DNA of 64,000 bases, from the NCBI RefSeq assembly GCF_001598855.1, contig NZ_BCZS01000017.1:1-64000 (forward strand), given 5' to 3'. The notes beneath the pieces are model-generated. The model was not told the origin of the DNA and did not search any database. It worked only from the letters and a program-made list of their open reading frames with translations. Shown piece by piece: positions 56,300 through 64,000 of this stretch (the first letter of the stretch is position 1; every line of letters begins with the position of its first letter). Source of the DNA: Pluralibacter gergoviae ATCC 33028 = NBRC 105706. GTDB lineage: Bacteria > Pseudomonadota > Gammaproteobacteria > Enterobacterales > Enterobacteriaceae. Position numbers and translations under genes: made by a program.

Positions 56300-57558
56300 C
56301 AGATGTGCTGCCGCTGCCTGACGCTGAGCGGTTCGGCGGCGTGGATAAACGGCGGTGAAAACAGCGGCAGCGGCACGGCGTAGGGCGTGACCACCAGCGC
56401 GGCCCCCTTCGGCACGCCCTCTTTATTAAAAGCGTGCAGGGGCTGCAATTTAATATTCAGCGGCAGCAGCGTCAGCTCCCTCAGCTGCTGCTCCAGCGCC
56501 TGTTCGAGGGCGGTATTGTCGCCGGTGAGCAGCACCACCTGCTTTTCCTGCAGATCGCTCTCCTGCATCAGCCAGGCGCCGAAAATAATCGCGATAAGCC
56601 CCAGCTCGTCGCTGGAGAAGCGCAGCCCGTAGTAGGCCTCAAACGGGGCCATCGCCGCCTGGGTCGTACGCATCAGGCGCGGGTAGAGGCGCTGGATCTC
56701 CTCCGGCAGATTGGCGTCAATGCCTATTCCGTACAGGGAGCGGTTAATCGCCTGGGCAATGTGCACGTACAGCTGGTCGCGCAGGCGGCAGCGGTTGCTG
56801 AACGGCTGGCCCGACAGCTGCTGGAAGCGATCGATAAGCTGATTGACGGCCCGGTAGAGGCGCACCTCCTGGGTATGGCTATCCCGCTGCGGATCCGGCA
56901 CCTTCAGCAGCATGAACAGCAGGGCGAGAAACAGATGCTCATCGGGATGGGCCTCACGCAGGGTGCGGCGCTGCCAGTGGCGGGCTATCTCTGCGGCCAC
57001 CTGATACTCGGCGCTGCCCTGCACCCAGCGCCGCTGTTCCGGGCTGAATGCCGGGGCGTTCTGCGGCTCCTGCTGCAGCAGACAGTACTGCAGAAAGAGC
57101 AGCAGGAAGGTGACGTCGCGGCTGTCAAACTGGCGAAAAAGCGTGCGCGCGCAGCGGTTGACCAGCGCCCGCAGGTTGGTATCGTCATAGAGCGTGCGCG
57201 ATATCCCGGCCTGCCTGAGGCGCATTTTCAGCGATGGGGCGAAAGATTGGTTGATGAACTGCGGGCAGACGCGCAGGCTGCGCCGTAGCCAGTGCAGCAG
57301 GCAGAGACGCTGATTGAGGGCGCTGCCTTCAATCCGCAGGCGGCCATCGCCGGTTGTCACGATCTCCAGCCGGTGGGTGCGCTGAAGTTCCTCATGGGTT
57401 TCGGCGAGATCCTGATGCGCCATCGCCGCATCGACGTTATTCATCCGGCAGATGCTTTCCGCCGTGACGTCCTGCCCGGGCTGGTAGAGCGTTAGCAGGA
57501 GCTGGCAGCGGCGCTGCGGACTGGAAAGCGCAGATGGGGTTTCAGTTACGGTCATCAT
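56275..57558 (-). CDS. csiE: Stationary-phase protein CsiE
   Basis: The 427-residue protein resembles PRD-containing antiterminator/activator proteins: an N-terminal helix-turn-helix-like region (PQRRCQLLLTLYQPGQDV), one PRD-like domain around 200-310 (YVHIAQAINRSLYGIGID) and a C-terminal EII-like region. E. coli CsiE is induced by carbon starvation with cAMP-CRP and sigma-S; its role is unknown. The length is within one residue of E. coli. It overlaps hcaT tail to tail. Confidence 0.93.
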   Translation of the reverse strand: MMTVTETPSALSSPQRRCQLLLTLYQPGQDVTAESICRMNNVDAAMAHQDLAETHEELQRTHRLEIVTTGDGRLRIEGSALNQRLCLLHWLRRSLRVCPQFINQSFAPSLKMRLRQAGISRTLYDDTNLRALVNRCARTLFRQFDSRDVTFLLLFLQYCLLQQEPQNAPAFSPEQRRWVQGSAEYQVAAEIARHWQRRTLREAHPDEHLFLALLFMLLKVPDPQRDSHTQEVRLYRAVNQLIDRFQQLSGQPFSNRCRLRDQLYVHIAQAINRSLYGIGIDANLPEEIQRLYPRLMRTTQAAMAPFEAYYGLRFSSDELGLIAIIFGAWLMQESDLQEKQVVLLTGDNTALEQALEQQLRELTLLPLNIKLQPLHAFNKEGVPKGAALVVTPYAVPLPLFSPPFIHAAEPLSVRQRQHICQMLEARD

Positions 57559-57680
57559 CTGTCATATTCCAGAGTGTTTTTTGATAAGAATAGCTAAAGG
57601 ATCCTGATACGGCAGGCGCTGCGGCGGCATTTACGCAAGGATTGCGGGCGCGGGTCACAGAATTTTTCACTGAGGAATTG

Positions 57681-58319
57681 ATGACGAGAGTGAAACAGAT
57701 TACGGCGCTGGCGTTTCTCACGCTTTTATCGGGAAAAGCGCAGTCGCACCCGCACAGCTTCATCGCCATGCAGGGCGAGCTAATCGCCAGCGCGGGCAGC
57801 CTCACCGCCGTGAATATGCGCTGGACCATGGATGAAATCACCTCGGCGGACCTGCTCTACGATGCCGGAAATGCCAAACCCGGCGATGAGGTCTGGAAGA
57901 AGCTGGCGGCGGAGGTGATGGCGAACGTTCTCGGCCAGCACTACTTCACCGAATTCTGGCACGGCAAGCAGAAGGTGAAATTTGCCAACCGCCCCACGGC
58001 CTACGGCCTGTCGCGGGACGGTCACAAGGCGGTGCTCACCTTTACGCTGCCGCTGGCCGAGCCGCAGCCGCTTGCCGGGCAGCGCTACACCTTTTCAACC
58101 TTCGATCCCAGCTACTTTGTCGATATGCACTACGACCGCGATGCCGACGTAAAGCTAGGCGCAGACTTTCCGCCGGGCTGCGCGCTGAAGGTTTTCACCC
58201 CGCAGCCCAGTGATTCTCTCACCGCCTACGCGCTGTCGCTGGATAAGGCCGACGCCCCGCCGGAGGATATGGATTTGGGTAAACAATTTGCACAGCAGGT
58301 CACTCTGTCATGTCAGTAA
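57681..58319 (+). CDS. DUF1007 periplasmic protein, metal-export partner
   Basis: The 212-residue protein has a cleavable signal peptide (MTRVKQITALAFLTLLSGKAQS). Cleavage after AQS would leave a mature N-terminus HPHSF, matching the HPH start typical of DUF1007 proteins. Such proteins accompany NicO nickel/cobalt exporters, and the next gene is one, overlapping by ten bases. A periplasmic metal-binding or handover role is inferred. ATG 57681 follows GAGGAAT; an in-frame start 13 codons earlier is less likely. Confidence 0.85.
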   Translation: MTRVKQITALAFLTLLSGKAQSHPHSFIAMQGELIASAGSLTAVNMRWTMDEITSADLLYDAGNAKPGDEVWKKLAAEVMANVLGQHYFTEFWHGKQKVKFANRPTAYGLSRDGHKAVLTFTLPLAEPQPLAGQRYTFSTFDPSYFVDMHYDRDADVKLGADFPPGCALKVFTPQPSDSLTAYALSLDKADAPPEDMDLGKQFAQQVTLSCQ

Positions 58320-59290
58320 TATCATCTGCGCGCCCGGCGCCCCGCCGCTGGCTCCAGCTTTGGCCGCTGGCGCTGTTTCTACTGCTGGCGCTGGCGGGCG
58401 GCCTTTGGCTGCTTCACGTCTGGCCGCAGCTGATGCTCAAAAGCGTGGTCTGGCAACGGGAGGTCAATCAGCAGATGAGCGCCCTACTGCAGGCGGTGGC
58501 GGCCGATCCCGGCCGGGCGGGCGGCTCGCTGCTGGCATTTAGCTTTATCTACGGCGTGCTGCACGCGCTCGGGCCGGGGCACGGCAAGGTTGTGATTGCC
58601 ACCTGGCTTGCGACGCATCCTTCAAAGCTGAAGTCGGGCATTCGCCTGACCCTGGCGGCGTCGCTGCTGCAGGGGCTGGTGGCGATTGCGCTGGTGGTGG
58701 TGGTGCTCACGCTGCTGGCGCTGCCCGCCCGCCAGATGCACCTCAGCAGTTTCTGGCTGGAGAAGGGCAGCTATGCCCTCGTGGGGCTGCTGGGCGTGAT
58801 GCTCTGCTGGCGGGCGCTGAAAAAGCTGCGCGACGTGCTGCGCAGGCCGACATTCAAATCCTTCACCCCGCACCACGTCCACCATGCAAACTGCGGCTGC
58901 GGCCATCAGCATATGCCCGCGCCGGACAGCCTGGCGGCAGAGGGCGACTGGCGGGCCAGGCTGGCTATCGTGCTCTCAATGGGGATGCGGCCCTGTTCGG
59001 GCGCCATTATGGTGCTGCTGTTCAGTAAAGTGGTCGGCGTCTTCGGCTGGGGCGTCGCCTCGGCGCTGGCGATGGCGGCGGGAACCTCGATAACGATTTC
59101 GCTGCTGGCGCTGCTGGTGCACAGCTTCCGCCGGCTGGCGGTGCGGCTGAGTGCCAACAGGACGCCGGCGCTGTGGCGGCAGGTAGGCTGGACGACGCTC
59201 GCCTTTGCGGGCGGGGCGATCCTGGTGATTGCGGCAGTGGTGATGTGGGTCAGTGCGGTCCCGGCCGCGCGGGGGCTGCGGCCGTTCTGA
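58310..59290 (+). CDS. NicO-family nickel/cobalt exporter
   Basis: This 326-residue inner-membrane protein of the NicO/RcnA type has about seven hydrophobic segments. HALGPGHGKVVIATWLATH near 84-102 is the family metal motif. A cytoplasmic loop carries HHVHHANCGCGHQH (186-199), a His/Cys cluster that fits metal sensing or transfer, and GMRPCSGAIMVLLF near 224 is the second signature. It is coupled to the DUF1007 gene. RcnA itself is a possibility, but the paired DUF1007 argues for a distinct subfamily. Ni, Co or another divalent ion may be the substrate. Confidence 0.85.
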   Translation: MSVISSARPAPRRWLQLWPLALFLLLALAGGLWLLHVWPQLMLKSVVWQREVNQQMSALLQAVAADPGRAGGSLLAFSFIYGVLHALGPGHGKVVIATWLATHPSKLKSGIRLTLAASLLQGLVAIALVVVVLTLLALPARQMHLSSFWLEKGSYALVGLLGVMLCWRALKKLRDVLRRPTFKSFTPHHVHHANCGCGHQHMPAPDSLAAEGDWRARLAIVLSMGMRPCSGAIMVLLFSKVVGVFGWGVASALAMAAGTSITISLLALLVHSFRRLAVRLSANRTPALWRQVGWTTLAFAGGAILVIAAVVMWVSAVPAARGLRPF

Positions 59291-59320
59291 TTGCCGCCCG
59301 GCCAGCGGGCGGCGGGGCGA

Positions 59321-60127
59321 TTAACGCTTCAGGGCTTCGCTCAGCTCGTCGCGCATGTTCGCCAGCATCGCTTTCACCACGCGCGGGTTGCCCGCCACGA
59401 TGTTGCCGCTCAGCATATAGTTGTGGCCGCCGGTGAAGTCGCACACCAGGGCGCCGGCTTCGCGGGCGATCAGCTCGCCGGCGGCGAAGTCCCACGGCTT
59501 AAGGGCCAGTTCGAAGTAACCGTCAACGCGGCCTGCGGCGACGTAGCACAGATCCAGCGCGGCAGAGCCGGTGCGGCGGAAGTCGGCGCACTCGGTGAAC
59601 AGCTTGCCGAGAATGTTCATATAGGTTGCGGCGTGCTGCTTCGCCTTAAACGGGAAGCCGGTGGCCAGAATGGTGCCGTCCAGGTCGCGGGCGGTGCTGC
59701 CGCGCAGGCGGTAGCCGTTCAGCTGTGCGCCCTGGCCGCGGGTGGCGGTGAACAGCTCATTACGCATCGGATCGTAAACCACGGCCACTTCAGTACGGCC
59801 TTTAATGCGTACAGCGATGGAAACGGAGAAATGGGGAAGGCGCTTAACAAAGTTGGTGGTGCCATCCAGCGGATCGATAACCCACTGCACATCCTGATCT
59901 TCGCCTGCGTGCTCACCGCTCTCTTCGGTAATGATGGTGTGCTGCGGGTAAGATTTGCGGATAGTTTCGATAATCATCGCTTCTGCGGCTTTATCGACGT
60001 TGGTCACGAAATCATTGCTGCCTTTCTGGCTGGTCTCTACGGTGTCCGGCGTCTCGTAGTGCTTGGCAATAATATTACCCGCCTTGCGCGCTGCGCGCAC
60101 GGCGATGGTCAACATAGGATGTTGCAT
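59321..60127 (-). CDS. suhB: Inositol-1-monophosphatase SuhB
   Basis: The 268-residue Mg-dependent phosphatase has the metal motifs EES (ITEESGEH near 66) and IDPLDGTTNF (near 83), and a late DFAAGELIA segment. In E. coli SuhB also joins the rRNA antitermination complex with NusA and NusG. It is divergent from trmJ across a 120-base gap. Confidence 0.97.
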   Translation of the reverse strand: MQHPMLTIAVRAARKAGNIIAKHYETPDTVETSQKGSNDFVTNVDKAAEAMIIETIRKSYPQHTIITEESGEHAGEDQDVQWVIDPLDGTTNFVKRLPHFSVSIAVRIKGRTEVAVVYDPMRNELFTATRGQGAQLNGYRLRGSTARDLDGTILATGFPFKAKQHAATYMNILGKLFTECADFRRTGSAALDLCYVAAGRVDGYFELALKPWDFAAGELIAREAGALVCDFTGGHNYMLSGNIVAGNPRVVKAMLANMRDELSEALKR

Positions 60128-60247
60128 CGGTTACTCTCACTGGATGTTAAAGAACGGGGAAAAACGGCGCATATCATAGCAGCGAATTCGGCATCTGTCC
60201 TGGCTTTATGCTACTATCGGCCAATTATCTTTCTTCGATGAAAAAAC

Positions 60248-60979
60248 ATGCTGCAAAATATTCGGATAGTCCTGGTAGAAACCTCCCACACCGGCAACAT
60301 GGGCTCTGTCGCCCGCGCGATGAAAACCATGGGGTTAACCAACCTCTGGCTGGTCAATCCCCTCGTTGAGCCCGACTCTCAGGCCATTGCCCTCGCGGCA
60401 GGCGCCAGCGACGTCATCGGCAATGCGCAGATTGTTGACACCCTTGATGAGGCGCTCGCCGGCTGCAGCCTGGTGGTCGGGACCAGCGCCCGCTCCAGAA
60501 CGCTGCCGTGGCCGATGCTCGATCCGCGCGAGTGCGGCCTTAAAAGCGTGGCGGAAGCCGCCCACGCTCCGGTGGCGCTGGTCTTTGGCCGCGAGCGTGT
60601 TGGCCTGACCAACGACGAACTGCAGAAGTGCCACTACCACGTGGCGATCGCCGCCAATCCGGAGTACAGCTCTCTGAACCTCGCCATGGCGGTGCAGGTT
60701 ATCGCCTACGAAGTGCGGATGGCGTGGCTGGCGGCCCAGGAGAGCGGCGAGCAGCCCGAAGAGGCTGAGGCGCCGTACCCGCTGGTAGACGATCTTGAGC
60801 GTTTTTACGACCACCTTGAGCAGACGCTGCTCAGCACCGGCTTTATTCGCGCCAGTCACCCGGGGCAGGTGATGAACAAGCTGCGCCGGCTGTTCACCCG
60901 CGCGCGCCCCGAGAGCCAGGAGCTGAACATCCTGCGCGGCATGCTGGCCTCAATCGAGCAGTCAAATAAACAGCAATAG
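60248..60979 (+). CDS. trmJ: tRNA (Cm/Um32) 2'-O-methyltransferase TrmJ
   Basis: TrmJ is a SpoU-class enzyme that methylates the ribose of residue 32 in several tRNAs. The 243-residue protein has [19 protein letters not shown] near 11-29, [15 protein letters not shown] near 113-127 and [17 protein letters not shown] near 142-158, the three knot motifs. It lies just upstream of iscR as in E. coli. Confidence 0.96.
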   Translation: MLQNIRIVLVETSHTGNMGSVARAMKTMGLTNLWLVNPLVEPDSQAIALAAGASDVIGNAQIVDTLDEALAGCSLVVGTSARSRTLPWPMLDPRECGLKSVAEAAHAPVALVFGRERVGLTNDELQKCHYHVAIAANPEYSSLNLAMAVQVIAYEVRMAWLAAQESGEQPEEAEAPYPLVDDLERFYDHLEQTLLSTGFIRASHPGQVMNKLRRLFTRARPESQELNILRGMLASIEQSNKQQ

Positions 60980-61069
60980 CGCGCGCCCGGCCTATACTCA
61001 GCTGCCAGCAGGTAGCTGAGAGCATCTGTTTATGCCATTTCGGAAGTTGCTCATGACACTAAATGCTAA

Positions 61070-61094
61070 ATACCTGAGTAAAACGGTCAAGTAA
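61070..61094 (+). promoter_or_regulatory. Type-1 IscR site A
   Basis: ATACCTGAGT then AAAACGGTCAAGTAA fits the 25-base type-1 IscR motif at about 22 positions, by my comparison with the consensus from memory. Apo-to-[2Fe-2S] IscR would bind here to repress the isc operon. Confidence 0.72.
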
Positions 61095-61119
61095 ATAGTT
61101 GACCAATTTACTCGGGAAT
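61095..61119 (+). promoter_or_regulatory. Type-1 IscR site B with the iscR -35
   Basis: ATAGTTGACCAATTTACTC plus GGGAAT directly abuts site A, so the two sites stack without a gap. It contains TTGACC (61099-61104), the probable iscR -35. The -10 17 bases downstream (CAGACT) is weak, and the upstream DNA is AT-rich. Confidence 0.75.
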
Positions 61120-61196
61120 GTCAGACTGACCTCGCTATGCAAAAGCTACATTTTAATAACAACCCCGGACAGGGGCGATTTGAGGCTAAGTAAGAT

Positions 61197-61688
61197 ATGA
61201 GACTGACATCTAAAGGGCGTTATGCCGTGACCGCAATGCTTGACGTTGCGCTCAACTCCGAATCGGGGCCGGTGCCGTTGGCTGATATTTCTGAACGTCA
61301 GGGAATTTCGCTTTCCTATCTGGAGCAGCTGTTCTCCCGCCTGCGCAAAAATGGACTGGTTTCCAGCGTACGCGGACCGGGCGGCGGCTACCTGCTAGGA
61401 AAGGATGCCGGAAGTATTGCAGTTGGCGAAGTTATCAGCGCCGTTGACGAATCTGTTGATGCAACACGTTGCCAGGGGAAAGCCGGCTGTCAGGGGGGCG
61501 ATAAGTGCCTGACTCACGCGCTGTGGCGCGATCTGAGTGACCGCCTGACCGGCTTTTTAAACAATATCACCCTCGGTGAGTTGGTGAATAATCAGGAAGT
61601 TCTGGACGTTTCCGACCGCCAGCACATTCACGAAACTCAGCGTAGCACCCGTTCGCAGGACGCCATTGACGTTAAACTGCGTGCGTAA
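61197..61688 (+). CDS. iscR: Iron-sulfur cluster regulator IscR
   Basis: This 163-residue Rrf2-family regulator represses the isc operon when it carries a [2Fe-2S] cluster. An N-terminal winged helix ([20 protein letters not shown]) and the cluster ligands Cys92, Cys98, Cys104 and His107 are present. The two IscR sites upstream give autoregulation. Confidence 0.98.
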   Translation: MRLTSKGRYAVTAMLDVALNSESGPVPLADISERQGISLSYLEQLFSRLRKNGLVSSVRGPGGGYLLGKDAGSIAVGEVISAVDESVDATRCQGKAGCQGGDKCLTHALWRDLSDRLTGFLNNITLGELVNNQEVLDVSDRQHIHETQRSTRSQDAIDVKLRA

Positions 61689-61858
61689 CAAAAAAGAAGC
61701 GTAATATTCTTCGGGCTGGACTACCAGGGCAGCCCGAAGAGTTAAGCGTAAAAAAAGATTTAAGAATCAGGCCGGGCATTTGCTGTCCGTCGACACGGTC
61801 GTACATCCAGCCGGTTGCCTGGTTCCTTGCATTGAGTGATGTACGGAGTTAAAGAGCA
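61689..61858 (+). other. iscR-iscS intercistronic region
   Basis: This 170-base spacer is long for an operon. In E. coli the equivalent spacer holds a stem that protects iscR mRNA and the RyhB pairing site at the iscS start. Here TCTTCGGGCTG (61708) can pair with CAGCCCGAAGA (61730), giving a perfect 11-base hairpin without a T tract, which fits the protecting stem. I cannot confirm a RyhB site. Confidence 0.6.
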
Positions 61859-63073
61859 ATGAAATTACCGATTTACCTCGATTACTCCGCAACCACGCCG
61901 GTGGACCCGCGTGTTGCCGAGAAAATGATGCAGTACCTGACGCTGGACGGGACCTTTGGCAACCCGGCCTCCCGCTCACACCGCTTTGGCTGGCAGGCTG
62001 AAGAGGCGGTTGATATCGCCCGCAATCAGATTGCCGAGCTGGTCGGTGCCGACCCGCGCGAAATCGTCTTTACGTCTGGCGCGACCGAATCTGATAACCT
62101 GGCGATTAAAGGTGCAGCCAACTTCTATCAGAAAAAAGGCAAGCACATTATCACCAGCAAAACCGAGCATAAAGCCGTGCTCGACACCTGCCGTCAGCTG
62201 GAACGCGAAGGGTTTGAAGTGACCTACCTCGCGCCGCAGCGCAACGGCATCATCGATCTCAAAGAGCTCGAAGCCGCGATGCGTGACGACACTATCCTCG
62301 TCTCTATCATGCACGTGAACAACGAAATCGGCGTGGTGCAGGATATCGCTACCATCGGCGAACTGTGCCGCGCACGCGGTATCATTTACCACGTAGACGC
62401 CACCCAGAGCGTGGGTAAACTGCCTATCGATCTCAGCCAGCTGAAAGTGGACCTGATGTCCTTCTCCGGCCACAAAATCTATGGCCCGAAAGGCATTGGC
62501 GCCCTCTACGTGCGCCGCAAGCCGCGTATCCGCATCGAAGCGCAGATGCACGGCGGCGGTCACGAGCGCGGCATGCGCTCCGGTACGCTGCCGGTGCACC
62601 AGATTGTCGGCATGGGCGAAGCCTACCGTATCGCTAAAGAAGAGATGACCACCGAGATGGCCCGCCTGCGCGGCCTGCGTGACCGTCTCTGGAACGGCAT
62701 TAAGGATATGGAAGAGGTTTACCTCAACGGCGACCTTGAGCAGGGCGCGCCGAATATCCTCAACGTCAGCTTCAACTACGTTGAAGGCGAGTCGCTGATC
62801 ATGGCCCTGAAAGACCTGGCCGTCTCTTCCGGCTCCGCCTGTACCTCCGCAAGCCTCGAACCGTCCTACGTGCTGCGCGCGCTGGGCATGAACGATGAGC
62901 TGGCGCACAGTTCTATCCGTTTCTCTTTAGGTCGTTTCACTACCGAAGAAGAGATCGACTACACCATCGCTCTGGTGCAGAAGTCCATCGGCCGCCTGCG
63001 CGACCTCTCTCCGCTGTGGGAGATGTTCAAGCAGGGCGTGGATCTGAACACTATCGAATGGTCGCATCACTAA
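61859..63073 (+). CDS. iscS: Cysteine desulfurase IscS
   Basis: IscS removes sulfur from cysteine and passes it as persulfide to IscU, TusA, ThiI and others. The 404-residue PLP enzyme has the lysine in [12 protein letters not shown] (Lys206) and the persulfide Cys in [14 protein letters not shown] (Cys328). It is nearly identical to E. coli IscS. It is followed after 24 bases by iscU. Confidence 0.98.
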   Translation: MKLPIYLDYSATTPVDPRVAEKMMQYLTLDGTFGNPASRSHRFGWQAEEAVDIARNQIAELVGADPREIVFTSGATESDNLAIKGAANFYQKKGKHIITSKTEHKAVLDTCRQLEREGFEVTYLAPQRNGIIDLKELEAAMRDDTILVSIMHVNNEIGVVQDIATIGELCRARGIIYHVDATQSVGKLPIDLSQLKVDLMSFSGHKIYGPKGIGALYVRRKPRIRIEAQMHGGGHERGMRSGTLPVHQIVGMGEAYRIAKEEMTTEMARLRGLRDRLWNGIKDMEEVYLNGDLEQGAPNILNVSFNYVEGESLIMALKDLAVSSGSACTSASLEPSYVLRALGMNDELAHSSIRFSLGRFTTEEEIDYTIALVQKSIGRLRDLSPLWEMFKQGVDLNTIEWSHH

Positions 63074-63097
63074 TCGGAACCGACAGGAGAATACATC

Positions 63098-63484
63098 ATG
63101 GCTTACAGCGAAAAAGTAATCGATCACTACGAAAATCCGCGTAACGTGGGTTCCTTTGACAACAGCGACGACAGCGTCGGCAGCGGCATGGTGGGTGCAC
63201 CGGCTTGCGGCGATGTGATGAAGCTACAGATTAAAGTCAACGATAGCGGTATTATTGAAGACGCGCGTTTCAAAACTTACGGCTGCGGCTCCGCGATTGC
63301 CTCCAGCTCGCTCATCACCGAGTGGGTTAAAGGCAAGTCGCTCGACGAAGCACAGGCTATCAAGAACACCGATATCGCCGAGGAGCTTGAGCTGCCGCCG
63401 GTTAAGATTCACTGCTCAATCCTTGCAGAGGACGCGATCAAAGCCGCCATTGCGGACTATAAAAGCAAACGTGAAGCAAAATAA
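63098..63484 (+). CDS. iscU: Iron-sulfur cluster scaffold IscU
   Basis: This 128-residue scaffold is where 2Fe-2S clusters are built. The ligands Cys37, Cys63 and Cys106 with Asp39 are present, and LPPVK (99-103) is the HscA chaperone recognition site. Downstream gene start hscB agrees with that partnership. Confidence 0.98.
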   Translation: MAYSEKVIDHYENPRNVGSFDNSDDSVGSGMVGAPACGDVMKLQIKVNDSGIIEDARFKTYGCGSAIASSSLITEWVKGKSLDEAQAIKNTDIAEELELPPVKIHCSILAEDAIKAAIADYKSKREAK

Positions 63485-63504
63485 TTAAGAGTTGAGGTTT
63501 TTTT

Positions 63505-63828
63505 ATGTCGATTACCTTAAGCGACACTGCAGCAGCGCGGGTCAACACCTTCCTGGCAAACCGCGGTAAAGGGTTTGGCCTTCGTCTGGGGGTCAGAACC
63601 TCCGGCTGTTCCGGTATGGCCTATGTTCTGGAGTTTGTTGACGAGCCGGCGGCAGAAGACACCGTGTTTGAAGACAAGGGCGTAAAGGTGGTTATCGACG
63701 GCAAGAGCCTGCAATTTCTTGACGGCACTCAGCTGGACTTCGTCAAAGAAGGCCTTAACGAAGGGTTTAAATTCACCAACCCCAACGTTAAAGACGAGTG
63801 CGGCTGCGGCGAAAGCTTCAACGTCTAA
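63505..63828 (+). CDS. iscA: A-type iron-sulfur carrier IscA
   Basis: The 107-residue cluster carrier has the three family cysteines: Cys35 (TSGCSGMAY) and the C-terminal pair in ECGCGESF (Cys99, Cys101). It helps deliver 4Fe-4S clusters under aerobic growth. It has its own AGTTGAGG ribosome site. Confidence 0.97.
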   Translation: MSITLSDTAAARVNTFLANRGKGFGLRLGVRTSGCSGMAYVLEFVDEPAAEDTVFEDKGVKVVIDGKSLQFLDGTQLDFVKEGLNEGFKFTNPNVKDECGCGESFNV

Positions 63829-63842
63829 TCACGCCTAAGATA

Positions 63843-63870
63843 ACCCCACTGCGGCCCGCCGCCGTGGGGT
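63843..63870 (+). terminator. Hairpin between iscA and hscB
   Basis: ACCCCAC and GTGGGGT pair with an inner GCGGC/GCCG region, 14 bases after iscA. A short TTT and later TTTT follow. It may lower hscBA-fdx expression relative to iscRSUA by partial termination. Confidence 0.5.
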
Positions 63871-63890
63871 TTGCCTTTTCAGAGAACGCT

Positions 63891-64000
63891 ATGGATTACT
63901 TCACTCTCTTCGGTCTGCCGGTCTCCTATCACCTGGATATGCCGCTGCTGACCACCCGTTTTCAGGATCTCCAGCGCCAGTACCATCCGGACAAATTTGC
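63891..64000 (+). CDS. hscB: Co-chaperone HscB (5' part only)
   Basis: The first 36 codons ([16 protein letters not shown]...) match the J-domain of HscB, with HPD in RQYHPDKFA, the HscA ATPase-stimulating motif. The gene runs off the right edge of the window. It follows iscA as in the E. coli isc operon. Confidence 0.93.
   Translation, partial: MDYFTLFGLPVSYHLDMPLLTTRFQDLQRQYHPDKF

Overview
The window is a chromosomal segment of a Gram-negative enteric bacterium (Enterobacteriaceae, not Escherichia itself). Almost every gene is recognisable as the counterpart of a gene in the E. coli K-12 stretch that runs from the end of an rRNA operon through kgtP, rpoE-rseABC, lepAB-rnc-era-recO-pdxJ-acpS, purL, glrK-glrR-glnB, hmp-glyA, csiE and suhB into the isc operon, in the same order. 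The coding DNA is GC-rich. The lysine decarboxylase locus cadC-cadB-cadA-dtpC lies between glnB and hmp, the position I recall for Salmonella rather than K-12. This points to a Klebsiella/Enterobacter/Salmonella-like genus, but I cannot name it from the sequence.

Layout. 1-210: end of an rRNA operon (5S gene and terminator). 398-13926: transport, phospholipid, protein acetylation, RNA modification and repair genes (kgtP, yfiM, pssA, patZ, tapT, trxC, yfiF, ung, grcA, srmB, trmN, nadB). 13927-17025: the sigma-E envelope stress operon with an unusual leader. 17203-23669: the long lepA-lepB / rnc-era-recO-pdxJ-acpS gene string. 23666-28700: yfhL, a HigBA-like toxin-antitoxin pair, yfhH, pgpC, tadA, mltF. 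28865-37251: purL, the small RNA GlmY with its sigma-54/GlrR control region, glrK-qseG-glrR and glnB. 37286-44241: acid-response locus dtpC, cadA, cadB, cadC. 44411-47142: hmp and glyA with NsrR and PurR operators. 47266-54619: yphA and a sugar ABC transporter operon with a ribulokinase-type FGGY kinase and a small SIS-domain isomerase. 55145-60979: hcaT, csiE, a DUF1007/NicO metal-export pair, suhB, trmJ. 61070-64000: isc operon (iscR, iscS, iscU, iscA and the start of hscB).

Most regulation can be read from the DNA: tandem FNR boxes at grcA spaced as in E. coli, a sigma-E promoter at rpoE, PurR boxes at purL and glyA, three perfect TGTC-N10-GACA GlrR sites plus a sigma-54 promoter at glmY, an NsrR palindrome at hmp, and two abutting type-1 IscR sites at iscR.

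The least ordinary parts are: (1) the sugar operon at 47837-54619, which occupies the place where K-12 carries yphB-yphH and hca genes and pairs a D-ribulokinase-like enzyme with an arabinose-5-phosphate-isomerase-like protein lacking the expected active-site lysine; (2) the HigB-like toxin gene, whose natural start position reads ATA instead of ATG; (3) the rpoE leader, with a short ORF overlapping rpoE by ATGA and the sigma-E promoter placed across that ORF's start; (4) hcaT without the hca catabolic genes but with a strongly structured leader. I see no insertion sequence, prophage, CRISPR array or tRNA gene.
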